From NCBI RefSeq assembly GCF_943736985.1, contig NZ_CALSFS010000002.1, forward strand, positions 310,001-374,000: a DNA stretch of 64,000 nucleotides. The letters run 5' to 3'. Shown here piece after piece: positions 1 through 8,242 of the stretch (position 1 is the stretch's first letter; each line of letters starts with the position of its first letter). Origin of the DNA: Clostridium sp. Marseille-Q2269 (GTDB lineage: Bacteria; Bacillota; Clostridia; Clostridiales; Clostridiaceae). The notes under the pieces are model-generated. The model was not told the DNA's origin. It searched no databases and worked only from the letters and a program-made list of their open reading frames with translations. The translations under genes and the position numbers were made by a program.

Positions 1-157
1 TAGCTTCCTTTAAACCTTTATATTTTAAAACACAGTGAATTTTATCATTATATATATTAATTTTTTTATTATCATCATCATAATAGTACTTAGTTATAAT
101 AAAACTCAAAATCCCTATTAAACATACAATAGTAAGGGATTTAATAATTTTTTTCAT
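1..157 (-). CDS. Partial exported or membrane-anchored hypothetical protein (5' end only)
   Basis: Reading on the minus strand, an ATG at 155-157 is preceded by a GGAGGT ribosome binding site (complement of 161-166), 3 nt upstream. It opens a frame that runs off the left edge, leaving 52 codons visible. The product begins MKKIIKSLTIVCLIGILSF, a short positive N-terminus followed by about 15 hydrophobic residues. This is a signal peptide or single N-terminal anchor, then a Tyr/Asp-rich polar stretch. A Cys within the hydrophobic segment does not sit in a convincing lipobox. The function cannot be judged from this fragment. It lies 37 bp beyond the end of the Ca2+ ATPase gene, in the same direction, and could be cotranscribed with it. 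Confidence 0.6.
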   Translation of the reverse strand, partial: MKKIIKSLTIVCLIGILSFIITKYYYDDDNKKINIYNDKIHCVLKYKGLKEA

Positions 158-194
158 ACTACCTCCAAAATCATTGATATCCCCTCTCTTATAA

Positions 195-2744
195 TTATCT
201 TTTAATATATAAGTAAAGACTATTTATAAATGCAATGGTTCCAGAAAAGAAAACAACTATAAGCCACTGTGCTAAATTTAGAGCCACTGTATGAAATACT
301 TTTTGCATAAAAGGTATATATAAAATACTCATAAGCATGGCTATGGATAATGTTACTGCCCCTACTAAATATATATTAGTAAAAAATTTAATTTCAAATA
401 TAGAGTGTCTCTCAGATCTACATTCAAACACATGTATAAGTTGTGACATTATAAGTGTGCTTAAAGCTAAAGTTCTGCAAGTCTCTAAAGTAAATCCATA
501 ATAAGATCCCACTATAAAAGAAAGTATAGTACAAATGCCAATTAAAGAACCCCTTATAATTATTTTTTCTTTTAATCCTCTTGCAAATATACTTTCCTTT
601 TTAGGTCTAGGTTTCTCACTCATTATATCTGTATCTGCAGGATCCACACCTAATGCTATAGCAGGAAGTCCATCAGTAGCTAAATTTACAAATAGTATTT
701 GTATAGGAAGTAATGGTGTTGGCAGATATAAAAGTGAAGCTATAAACATAGTTAAAACCTCTCCTAGGTTGCAAGAAAGCAAATATCTTATAAACTTTCT
801 TATGTTATCATATATTACTCTTCCCTCTTCCACTGAAGCCACAATGGTTTTAAAGTTATCATCCAATAAAATCATTGAAGATGCTTCTTTAGTTACATCA
901 GTGCCTGTTATACCCATAGATATGCCTATATCTGCTTCTTTAACTGCTGGAGCATCATTTACTCCATCACCAGTCATAGCTACAATTTTATTTTTATTTT
1001 TAAATTCCTTTACTATTCTTAATTTATGATTAGGATTAACCCTTGCAAATACTGTAATATGATCTAATTTTTCATTTAATTCTTTGTCACTTAATTTATC
1101 TATTTTCTCCCCCTCTAATACCTCTTTCTCACTTTTACAGATATTTAATTCTTTTCCTATGGCATAGGCTGTATTTTTATGATCTCCAGTTATCATTACA
1201 GGCTTTATTCCTGCCATCTTACATTTTAGCACTGCATCTTTAACTTCTCTTCTAGGAGGATCTATTATGCCTGCTACTCCTACAAATATTAAATCTTTTT
1301 CTAAAGATGTCCCTCTTGTAAGTCCTTCTCTTTTATAAGCCCCAGCTATACAACGCAATGCTTCATAGGACATTTTCTCTATAGCTTTCTCTACATCATA
1401 CCTATGTTTATCTGTTAACTCTTCTATTTCTCCATTAACTAAAATATATTTGCATTTTTTTATAACTCTTTCTGGAGCTCCCTTTAAGTAACAAGTCTCT
1501 CCACTTCCATCTCTCACTATAACAGACATCATCTTTCTATCAGAATCAAAGGGATTATCGTAAACCCTTTTACCTTTATCCGTAAATTTTTTAATTTCAT
1601 CTTTTCCTCTAAAAAAAGCCTTAACAAGGGCAGTTTCTGTAGGATCTCCTAGTACACTCTTATTTATATCCTTTTGTTTCATATCTAGATTAAAATCATT
1701 ACAATAAGTAAAAATTTTTTTAAGTATTAAATTCTCCGGAATACTCTTCTTATCTACATTATGAATCCTATTATCATAGTACATTTTTTTAACAGTCATA
1801 TTATTTTCTGTTAAAGTACCTGTTTTATCTGAGCATATAATAGAGGTGCATCCTAAAGTTTCTACAGCTGGCAGTTTTCTAACCAAAGCATTTCTTTTAA
1901 GCATTCTAGATACCCCTAAAGCTAATGCTACTGTTACTATAGCAGGAAGCCCTTCAGGAATTGCTGCTACTGCTAGACTTACTCCTAAAAGAAACATTTC
2001 ATATTTATCTTGTCCTCTCCATATACCTGTTAATGTTACAATGACACATATTATGATACACAGAACTACAAGTACCTTTCCCAAAGAAGATAACTTTTCT
2101 TTCAATGGAGATTTTTCTATCTGTATATCATCTAACATTTCTGCTATTTTTCCCATTTCTGTCCCCATACCTGTTTCTACAACTTTTCCTTTTGCTCTTC
2201 CCTTCAAAACAACAGTACCCATATAGATACTATTATTTTTAGCATTACTATTTTTCTCTACTCCAACAGATTCCCCTGTTAAAAGAGATTCATCTACCAT
2301 AAAACTACTTTCTTCTACCAATATACAATCTGCTGGTATTCTATCGCCACTTTCTAAAATAACTAAATCACCTATAACAAGTTCTTCTGCATTTATGACT
2401 TTTACACTAGAATCCCTTACCACTTTAGCTGTAGGCGAGGATAGCTCATTTAATGCTTCTAAAGATTTTTCTGTTTTAAATTCTTGTACAAATCCTAATA
2501 CAGCATTCATTATCACTATAATAAGTATAGTAATAGCATCTGCTTTTTCTCCCATAAATCCCGAGATTATAGTAGCAGCTATTAAAACCCATATAATAAA
2601 ATCATTAAATTGCTCTAAAAATATTTTAAAAGGAGACACTTTTTTCTTCTTTTTCAAGACATTGGGTCCATATTTTCTAATTCTCTTTTGTGCTTCTCTT
2701 GTTGTAAGTCCCCTATATAAATCCATTTTAGATTCATTCATCAT
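195..2744 (-). CDS. P-type calcium-transporting ATPase (PacL/SERCA-like, P2A)
   Basis: An 849-residue P-type ATPase that would pump Ca2+ out of the cytoplasm. Visible in order: cation-ATPase N domain (about 5-60), TM1-2 (about 48-88), actuator domain with TGES at 156-159, TM3-4 with the IPEGLP ion-site motif at 262-267, phosphorylated Asp306 in DKTGT, KGAPE nucleotide-binding motif at 421-425, MITGD near 517, and the TGDGVNDAP hinge at 591-599. The C-terminal membrane half contains NLATDGLPA, typical of Ca2+ pumps in TM6. IPEGLP with NxxTDG fits P2A Ca2+ ATPases rather than Na/K or heavy-metal pumps. The length is normal for bacterial PacL/LMCA1-type pumps. The start ATGATG follows an AAGGGGG ribosome binding site. 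It is divergent from ppaC across 330 bp. The substrate is inferred from the motifs only. Confidence 0.93.
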   Translation of the reverse strand: MMNESKMDLYRGLTTREAQKRIRKYGPNVLKKKKKVSPFKIFLEQFNDFIIWVLIAATIISGFMGEKADAITILIIVIMNAVLGFVQEFKTEKSLEALNELSSPTAKVVRDSSVKVINAEELVIGDLVILESGDRIPADCILVEESSFMVDESLLTGESVGVEKNSNAKNNSIYMGTVVLKGRAKGKVVETGMGTEMGKIAEMLDDIQIEKSPLKEKLSSLGKVLVVLCIIICVIVTLTGIWRGQDKYEMFLLGVSLAVAAIPEGLPAIVTVALALGVSRMLKRNALVRKLPAVETLGCTSIICSDKTGTLTENNMTVKKMYYDNRIHNVDKKSIPENLILKKIFTYCNDFNLDMKQKDINKSVLGDPTETALVKAFFRGKDEIKKFTDKGKRVYDNPFDSDRKMMSVIVRDGSGETCYLKGAPERVIKKCKYILVNGEIEELTDKHRYDVEKAIEKMSYEALRCIAGAYKREGLTRGTSLEKDLIFVGVAGIIDPPRREVKDAVLKCKMAGIKPVMITGDHKNTAYAIGKELNICKSEKEVLEGEKIDKLSDKELNEKLDHITVFARVNPNHKLRIVKEFKNKNKIVAMTGDGVNDAPAVKEADIGISMGITGTDVTKEASSMILLDDNFKTIVASVEEGRVIYDNIRKFIRYLLSCNLGEVLTMFIASLLYLPTPLLPIQILFVNLATDGLPAIALGVDPADTDIMSEKPRPKKESIFARGLKEKIIIRGSLIGICTILSFIVGSYYGFTLETCRTLALSTLIMSQLIHVFECRSERHSIFEIKFFTNIYLVGAVTLSIAMLMSILYIPFMQKVFHTVALNLAQWLIVVFFSGTIAFINSLYLYIKR

Positions 2745-3074
2745 CTTAATTCCCCCTTAACCTGTTTTCTTATATTATGTATAATTAATATTGACCTACT
2801 TTATGAGTATTTTTGAACTAAAAAGAACAAATTCTATTAAATCCTTTCTAAAAATTATATAAATACTTCTATTAATATAAATATTAATTTTTTGTATTGA
2901 AGTATAGACATGTATTTTTATATAATAATATATGAAACATAATTTAAAGCTATGAAAGAAATTAATATTTTTAAATATTTATAAAATTTAGAAATTTGAA
3001 CTTAATATTCATTTTTATGATAAAATAGTTAATACTAAAATTTATTTATAAAATATCATTAGGAGGAAATTTAA
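2745..3074. other. Divergent intergenic region between Ca2+ ATPase and ppaC
   Basis: 330 bp of very AT-rich DNA with no credible ORF. It must hold both outward promoters. For ppaC, TTGAAC at 2996-3001 with GATAAA at 3019-3024 (17-nt gap) is the best sigma-A candidate I see, but it is weak. I could not choose a promoter for the ATPase. No riboswitch-like conserved G/C blocks are visible. Confidence 0.5.
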
Positions 3075-4718
3075 ATGAACGACCTTATTTATATAACAGG
3101 ACATAGGAATCCTGATTCTGACTCTATCTGTGCATCTTTAGGTTACGCAGATTTTAAAAAACAATTAGGATATAAAAATATAGTATCCGGAAGACTTGGA
3201 GAACCAAACAACGAAACAAAATTTGTATTAGATTATTTTAATGTTGAAGCTCCAACTCTTATAGATACAGTAAAAACTCAAGTTTCCGATTTAGATATGG
3301 ATAAAATTACTCCTATATCTAAAGATTTATCCTTAAAAAAAGCTTGGAATATAATGAAAGAAAATAATGTTAAAACCTTACCTGTACAAGATAAACAAAG
3401 CAAACTAATAGGTTTAGCTGCTCTATCTAATATAAGTTCTACTTATATGGGAGTATGGCAAAAAGATATATTAGCAAAAAGCAATGCTAATATAGAAGAT
3501 ATTATAGACACCTTAAATGCTAAACTTTTTTATAAGAAAGAAGAAAATCAAAAATTTACAGGTGATTTGGTAGTAGCTGCACTAGAGGCTAAAGATATTA
3601 AAGATTCTATAAAAGAAGGAGATATAGTTATCCTTGGAAATAGAGAAGATATTCAACAAGCAGCTTTAGAATGCAATGCTCATCTATTAGTAATTACAGG
3701 TACAGATACTGTATCAGATAAAATATTAGATAAAGCACAAGAATTAGGATGCTCAATATTAATATCTCCAGAAGACACATTTACAACTTCAGTGCTTATA
3801 ACTCAAAGCATACCTGTAAGCTATATTATGACTTCTTGTGATATAATAAGTTTTAAACTTTCTGATTTTGTAGAAGATGTTAAAGAAGTTATGTTAAAAA
3901 CAAGATTTAGAAGCTATCCTGTAGTTGATGATAATAATAGAATAGTAGGAACAATTTCAAGATACCATTTAATATCTCCTAAAAAGAAAAAAGTTATATT
4001 AGTAGATCATAACGAAATTGGCCAATCTGTCCCAGGATTAGAACAAGCAGAAATATTAGAAATAATAGATCACCACAGAATAGGTGGAGTTAATACAGCA
4101 TCACCTATATTTTTTAGAAATCAACCTGTAGGAAGTACATGTACTATAATTGCAAATATGTTCTTTGAAAATAATATTACACCATCAAAAGAAATAGCTG
4201 GTGTACTAAGTTCAGCAATTATATCTGATACATTATTATTTAAGTCACCAACTTCCACAGAATTAGATAAAACAACTTTAAGCAAACTATCTAAAATAGC
4301 AGAAATAGATCCTGAAACTTATTCTGTAGAAATGTTTAAAGCAGGTACATCTTTAAAAGGTAAAACAGTAGAAGGGTTATTTCATGAAGACTTTAAAAAT
4401 TTCACTATAGGTGGTGGAAAAATAGGTGTATCTCAAGTATCTACAATGGATCCTTCAAGCTTTGATCCATTAAAAGAAGATATGCTAACCTTAATGAATG
4501 AAAAGTTTAAAAAAGAAGGTTATGATGGTCTAGTTTTAGTATTAACCGATTTATTAAAAGAAGGTTCCTTTATATACGTTGTAGGATCTAAAAAGGAAAC
4601 TATAGCTTCAGCCTTTGGAAAATCTCTAGATAAAGATAATTCCATATATGCTGAAGGAGTATTATCAAGAAAGAAGCAAGTAATACCACCAATTACTAAC
4701 GCAATAGAGAACAAATAA
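3075..4718 (+). CDS. ppaC: Manganese-dependent inorganic pyrophosphatase with CBS-DRTGG-CBS insert (family II)
   Basis: Hydrolyses pyrophosphate to two phosphates in the cytoplasm, pulling biosynthetic reactions forward. The 547-residue protein has the DHH phosphoesterase metal motifs GHRNPDSDS at 9-17, VDHNE at 310-314 and DHH at 332-334, and a C-terminal DHHA2 domain (about 415-540). Between the first and second motifs are about 235 extra residues. They match two CBS domains (about 72-125 and 248-300) flanking a DRTGG-type domain (about 135-245). This is the arrangement of the adenine-nucleotide and Ap4A regulated clostridial CBS-PPase, compared with about 310 residues for plain family II enzymes. 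The start has AGGAGG 8 nt upstream. It is one of only two plus-strand genes in the window. No clear terminator follows it before the inverted-repeat element at 4776. Confidence 0.95.
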   Translation: MNDLIYITGHRNPDSDSICASLGYADFKKQLGYKNIVSGRLGEPNNETKFVLDYFNVEAPTLIDTVKTQVSDLDMDKITPISKDLSLKKAWNIMKENNVKTLPVQDKQSKLIGLAALSNISSTYMGVWQKDILAKSNANIEDIIDTLNAKLFYKKEENQKFTGDLVVAALEAKDIKDSIKEGDIVILGNREDIQQAALECNAHLLVITGTDTVSDKILDKAQELGCSILISPEDTFTTSVLITQSIPVSYIMTSCDIISFKLSDFVEDVKEVMLKTRFRSYPVVDDNNRIVGTISRYHLISPKKKKVILVDHNEIGQSVPGLEQAEILEIIDHHRIGGVNTASPIFFRNQPVGSTCTIIANMFFENNITPSKEIAGVLSSAIISDTLLFKSPTSTELDKTTLSKLSKIAEIDPETYSVEMFKAGTSLKGKTVEGLFHEDFKNFTIGGGKIGVSQVSTMDPSSFDPLKEDMLTLMNEKFKKEGYDGLVLVLTDLLKEGSFIYVVGSKKETIASAFGKSLDKDNSIYAEGVLSRKKQVIPPITNAIENK

Positions 4719-4775
4719 TTAAACAATTAATCTTAAAATACATTATATACTTAATCTATTTATTAATTTAATCTA

Positions 4776-5024
4776 TTGTGCTAGTTAAAGTAGCTATAGG
4801 AATCATATTTTGCTAAGTTAAACTTTAAGCCAATCTTACTGACAATTATACTGGTGTTTTAAAAATTCTGTTAGCTGAATAGGACATTCAGCTAACTTTT
4901 ACTGACAGGAAGTCAGATTAGGCATATTAGGGAATTTAAAATAAGCTAATATTACTGTCAAGTTGATTTAGAATTGGTTTAATATACAAAATATGATTCT
5001 GTAAGCTCAAATTAACTAGCACAA
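4776..5024. repeat. 249-bp inverted-repeat element with internal hairpins (MITE-like or structured RNA)
   Basis: The ends are a perfect 13-bp inverted repeat, TTGTGCTAGTTAA (4776-4788) and TTAACTAGCACAA (5012-5024). Further in, AATCATATTTTG (4801-4812) pairs with CAAAATATGATT (4987-4998), and degenerate pairing continues through TTAAAC and CCAAT blocks. The centre has two tight hairpins: GTTAGCTGAAT (4870-4880) with ATTCAGCTAAC (4886-4896) around a 5-nt loop, and CTGAC (4902-4906) with GTCAG (4912-4916). No ORF is present. It lies between the convergent genes ppaC and the Tyr/Met-rich protein. A non-autonomous mobile element is my first guess; a folded noncoding RNA is the alternative. Confidence 0.6.
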
Positions 5025-5063
5025 CAAGTTAATTTCTAATGATTCAATGTACCAAATATAACT

Positions 5064-5633
5064 CTAATCTGTTATTTCTTTTATAGGTACCTTTCTCATA
5101 TTTATTTTTATTCCTCTATAAAATTCTTTCTCTTTTGCTTTATCAAATTTATTAGCTTCCTCCATTTGTATACCTTTCTTCTTTTTAAAACCAGACTTTA
5201 AATCTGAATCTTGAATTTGTTGTTCCATATTATATGGGTTTTCTTCTTTTTCACTACGTTCATTTTTATCATTATCATCAAATGTTACTATGTCGTCTAA
5301 AGAATCCTCTTCGTAAGATCTTTGCTTGTTTTCCTGCGCTATATAGTCTTCTTCGTATTGATCTGGATGTATGTCTTCTTCTTCAAAATTATAATCATTT
5401 TCATCATAAGCTCTAGTAGCTTCACATTGAGGTCTCTTATTACAAGAGCACATATTACCGTATTGTGGATACATCATGTACGGATCCATATATTGAGACA
5501 TAAAAGGATTAATCATATAAGATGTATATGGATTCATATACATATATGGGTTAAACCACATGTTGTTTATAGGACAATAATAGGGTCTATTCTTATATGA
5601 TTGTTTCTTTCTGTCATATATATTACTATTCAT
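5064..5633 (-). CDS. Tyr/Met/Pro/Asn-rich hypothetical protein, possibly spore-coat associated
   Basis: A 189-residue protein I do not recognise by family. Residues about 15-65 are a low-complexity run rich in Tyr, Met, Pro and Asn, with repeated NPY/MNP-type units, followed by a CSC pair. Residues about 75-150 are strongly acidic (Asp/Glu runs), and the C-terminus is basic (KKKKG, then KAKEKEF). There is no signal peptide or membrane segment. A Tyr/Met-rich N-terminus of this kind is common in clostridial and bacillar coat or exosporium proteins, so a coat role is a composition-based guess only. The start has AGGGGG 7-8 nt upstream. Convergent with ppaC, it is separated from the flagellar operon by the terminator at 5752. 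Confidence 0.7.
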   Translation of the reverse strand: MNSNIYDRKKQSYKNRPYYCPINNMWFNPYMYMNPYTSYMINPFMSQYMDPYMMYPQYGNMCSCNKRPQCEATRAYDENDYNFEEEDIHPDQYEEDYIAQENKQRSYEEDSLDDIVTFDDNDKNERSEKEENPYNMEQQIQDSDLKSGFKKKKGIQMEEANKFDKAKEKEFYRGIKINMRKVPIKEITD

Positions 5634-5751
5634 TATAAATCCCCCTATAAATTATTATTAACCTTATACTTTAAATATAATTCCTTACAGCATATTATAT
5701 GATTAATTTTTTTATTTGTTTACAGAAAAATTTTCCAACACATAATAAAAA

Positions 5752-5807
5752 AGTTTTCATTACATAAAATACTCCCTATATATGAGTAATTTTACATAAT
5801 GAAAACT
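5752..5807 (-). terminator. Rho-independent terminator of the flagellar superoperon
   Basis: Arms 5752-5774 and 5784-5807 (AGTTTTCATTA paired with TAATGAAAACT, continuing to the ACTC/GAGT base) form a long hairpin. On the minus strand it is followed directly by TTTTTT. It starts 17 bp after the flgG stop codon. Confidence 0.8.
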
Positions 5808-5824
5808 CTTTTATTAAAATATTT

Positions 5825-6616
5825 TTATTTTCTCATATTATTTATTATACTCCACATCTCATCTGCTGTTTTAATACCTCGTGAACTCAACTCAAAAGCC
5901 CTCTGAGTTATTATCATATCTGTCATTTCTCTTCCAGCATCTACATTAGAATTTTCCAAAAATCCTTGAAGTATATTCACATCATTATTAACAAATACAT
6001 TCGCTCCATCTCTAGGAAGGTATAGATTTCTTCCTATAGACAAAAAATCACCTGTTCCAACAGAATTATATATATTAATTTTACCTACTATCTTATCTAG
6101 CCCATCAATATCTTTTACAGAAATAGAACCATCTTCCCCTATATTTATGTTCCTATTTGTAAATCCACCTATTCTATTTAATATGTCCGTACCCTGTGGT
6201 TGTTGTAATTGTATATCTAATGCATTACCACTCTCATCTACTAACATTCCATCTCTATCTATAACAAAATTTCCTGCTCTTTCATAAGCATAATTACCAT
6301 CTGCCATAATTACTCTGAAAAATCCTTGTCCATCTATGGCTAAGTCTGTTTTATTTCCAGTATTTAAAAGATTTCCTTGCAAATGTGTATCTCTTAACCA
6401 ATTAGTAGCCTTAACTCCTGTTCCAGTTTGGATTTCCGGTCTATCTGAAGTAGGATATCCCTTTCTTTTTAAAGTTTCTTGAACTAATTCTTGAAAAGAA
6501 ACGTCTTCTCTTTTATATCCTATAGTATTTACATTAGCTAAATTATTAGATATAGAATCTAATTTATCTTGTTGTGCTATCAATCCTGATTTACTATTCC
6601 ATAAAGCTCTTAACAA
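5825..6616 (-). CDS. flgG: Flagellar basal-body rod/hook protein FlgG-like
   Basis: Distal-rod protein of the flagellar basal body, exported by the flagellar type III system. It has the FlgG/FlgF/FlgE family N-terminal rod motif (ISNNLANVNTIGYKRE, about 22-37), the central FlgE/F/G domain (LAIDGQGFFRV), and the C-terminal helix with LENSNVDAGREMTDMIITQR. At 263 residues it matches FlgG. I chose the TTG at 6614-6616 (giving MLRALWNSKSGL, the usual FlgG start) because AAAGGG lies 8 nt upstream. The in-frame ATG at 6620-6622 is only 2 nt from that site. It is the last gene of the superoperon and a tandem paralogue of flgF 54 bp upstream. Confidence 0.88.
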   Translation of the reverse strand: MLRALWNSKSGLIAQQDKLDSISNNLANVNTIGYKREDVSFQELVQETLKRKGYPTSDRPEIQTGTGVKATNWLRDTHLQGNLLNTGNKTDLAIDGQGFFRVIMADGNYAYERAGNFVIDRDGMLVDESGNALDIQLQQPQGTDILNRIGGFTNRNINIGEDGSISVKDIDGLDKIVGKINIYNSVGTGDFLSIGRNLYLPRDGANVFVNNDVNILQGFLENSNVDAGREMTDMIITQRAFELSSRGIKTADEMWSIINNMRK

Positions 6617-6670
6617 AACCATCACCCTTTAAACATTTTATATAAATAATATTAATAATCTTAATTTATA

Positions 6671-7438
6671 TTATCTGGCTGCACCTACTTCATTAACTGT
6701 TTTACCTAAAGTTTCATCTATTGATTGTACTATTTTTTGACTTGTTTCAAAACTTCTCATAGTAGTTAACATATTTACCATTTCATTAGTTATATTTACA
6801 TTAGATTTTTCTAAAGAATTTTGTCTTACTATACCACCTGCATTTATAGCATTATTTCCTTCAAATAAATTATTTCCTATTTTTCTTAATGAATTATAAT
6901 CATTAAAATCACTTATTTCAAAAGTATATGAAGGCACTCCATTTAAACTTATATTTCCATTTGGATCAGTGGTCATTTTACTATTACCTACATATATAGG
7001 TTGTCTAGCTCTTGTATTAAAATTCATCCCCATTACATTATATCCAGAATCATTAACCAAATATCCTCTAGCATCTATATGAAAATGGCCATCTCGTGTA
7101 TAATAATTTGTACCATTATTTTCTATAGTAAAAAATCCTCTTCCTTCTACAGCAAAATCTGTAGGCTTACCTGTATCCTGAAGAATTCCTTGAGTAAACA
7201 GATTATTTACTTCATCTATTTTATTTCCCATACTTAGTCTACCAATAACATTTTTTATATTCCTATTTCCTAGCTTTTTATCATAGTTTTCCATTAATAC
7301 ATCTTCAAATTTTTTAAAGGCTAAATTAGTTGATTTATAACCTACTGTAGAAGCATTAGATAAATTAGAACTTATAGTATCCTGTTTTGCTTCTAAAGAT
7401 ATCATGCCAGAAACTGCTGTATATAAACTTCTTATCAT
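6671..7438 (-). CDS. flgF: Flagellar hook-basal body protein FlgF-like
   Basis: 255-residue rod protein with the flagellar basal-body rod N-domain (MIRSLYTAVSGM, SSNLSNASTVGYKS), a central FDFAVEGRGFF-type block (seen as FAVEGRGFFTIE) and a C-terminal rod helix (LEKSNVNITNEMVNML). The paired flgF-flgG organisation at the end of the operon parallels flhO-flhP of Bacillus, where the two proteins also lie apart from the main hook genes. ATG at 7436-7438 with GAGGT upstream. The 65-bp gap to the preceding small gene has no terminator. The assignment as FlgF rather than a second FlgG rests on position and sequence feel. Confidence 0.85.
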   Translation of the reverse strand: MIRSLYTAVSGMISLEAKQDTISSNLSNASTVGYKSTNLAFKKFEDVLMENYDKKLGNRNIKNVIGRLSMGNKIDEVNNLFTQGILQDTGKPTDFAVEGRGFFTIENNGTNYYTRDGHFHIDARGYLVNDSGYNVMGMNFNTRARQPIYVGNSKMTTDPNGNISLNGVPSYTFEISDFNDYNSLRKIGNNLFEGNNAINAGGIVRQNSLEKSNVNITNEMVNMLTTMRSFETSQKIVQSIDETLGKTVNEVGAAR

Positions 7439-7503
7439 AATATAATTACCTCATTTACTTTCTTTTATAAATTTATATTTAAATTAAATATATAAAAAAT
7501 AGT

Positions 7504-7725
7504 TTATTTATTTGTTTTATCTATAACCTTCATTTCTTGAGGATATTCCATACCTAATCCTCTAGCCTTACTTTCTATTTGACTTTTACTTAAATTATAA
7601 TTAATTTTAACTCCAGTCATAACCGCAGTACCTAAAATTATACCTATACCTATGCCTATTAAAAGCTTTCTATCGGAGAGGAAATTAATAGTTTCTTTTA
7701 TTTTGAATATAATTCTTTTATTAAT
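7504..7725 (-). CDS. Small single-pass membrane protein, probable ATT start, in motility operon
   Basis: A 73-codon frame ends at TAA (7504-7506). It overlaps the 3' end of the SwrB-like gene by 28 bp. The frame is closed upstream by a TAA and contains no ATG, GTG or TTG start before the conserved part. The only start with a ribosome binding site is ATT at 7723-7725, with AAGGGGG 7 nt upstream. The product has a basic N-terminus, a glycine-rich membrane helix (LLIGIGIGIILGTAVMTGV, about 24-42) and a tail with QIESKARGLGMEYPQEM. That tail faintly recalls the short MltG-like proteins of clostridia (an ExxxKAxxLGM pattern), but I would not assign a function. Codon use is like its neighbours. ATT starts are rare (infC is the classical case), so the 5' end needs proof. 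Confidence 0.6.
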   Translation of the reverse strand: MNKRIIFKIKETINFLSDRKLLIGIGIGIILGTAVMTGVKINYNLSKSQIESKARGLGMEYPQEMKVIDKTNK

Positions 7726-8216
7726 ATTACTTCCCCCTTGCCTATATTAAGGATTTCACATATTTCTTCTATAGTTCGACCTTCTTTAATAAGCTTACTA
7801 ACTTCATTAATCTTTACACCATTATTATCTTCTGGATTATGTTTATAGCTTATTTCCTGAGAAATCTTATTTGTATCCTTGTTATCTATGTATTTAGATT
7901 GTACTAAATTCTTATCACTTTCTTTTAGATAATTTTTATTATGTTCTCCCACTTGAAAGTTTTGAACTTCAATCTTATTTTCGTATGAATGTTTCAAAAT
8001 ATTTAGTTCTTTTTTCAAATATTCCATTTCTTTTTGAATATCTATTAGAGTTTCTGCAAACTCTTTTCTTATTAGGCCTATTTCTTCCTTATATTCATCA
8101 ATATTTTCCATGCTTCCTTTAAGAGTACTGCTAAAAGAACCATCTTCTTTTTTTATAGCTTTAACATTTATAAATATGAGTATTAATCCTATTACAATTA
8201 ATAAAAAAGCTACCAT
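7698..8216 (-). CDS. SwrB-like membrane-anchored coiled-coil/HTH protein
   Basis: 172 residues: an N-terminal membrane helix (VAFLLIVIGLILIFINV, about 2-18), a charged coiled-coil region (about 40-85), a variable linker and a C-terminal helix-turn-helix-like segment (EGRTIEEICEILNIGKGEVI, about 143-162). Position and architecture match SwrB of Bacillus subtilis, which follows sigD at the end of the fla/che operon, has one N-terminal TM helix and promotes activation of the flagellar export apparatus. Sequence similarity to SwrB cannot be established by eye, so this is positional analogy. It starts at ATG with GGGAGA upstream, 26 bp after sigD. Confidence 0.75.
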   Translation of the reverse strand: MVAFLLIVIGLILIFINVKAIKKEDGSFSSTLKGSMENIDEYKEEIGLIRKEFAETLIDIQKEMEYLKKELNILKHSYENKIEVQNFQVGEHNKNYLKESDKNLVQSKYIDNKDTNKISQEISYKHNPEDNNGVKINEVSKLIKEGRTIEEICEILNIGKGEVILIKELYSK

Positions 8217-8242
8217 ATATTATTCTCCCTATTAATATTATT

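Noticed and set aside
195-2744. Plus-strand ORFs such as 535-1029 and 1846-2226 inside the Ca2+ ATPase gene
   Set aside because: They are antisense shadows of a well conserved gene, have no ribosome binding sites and no recognisable product.
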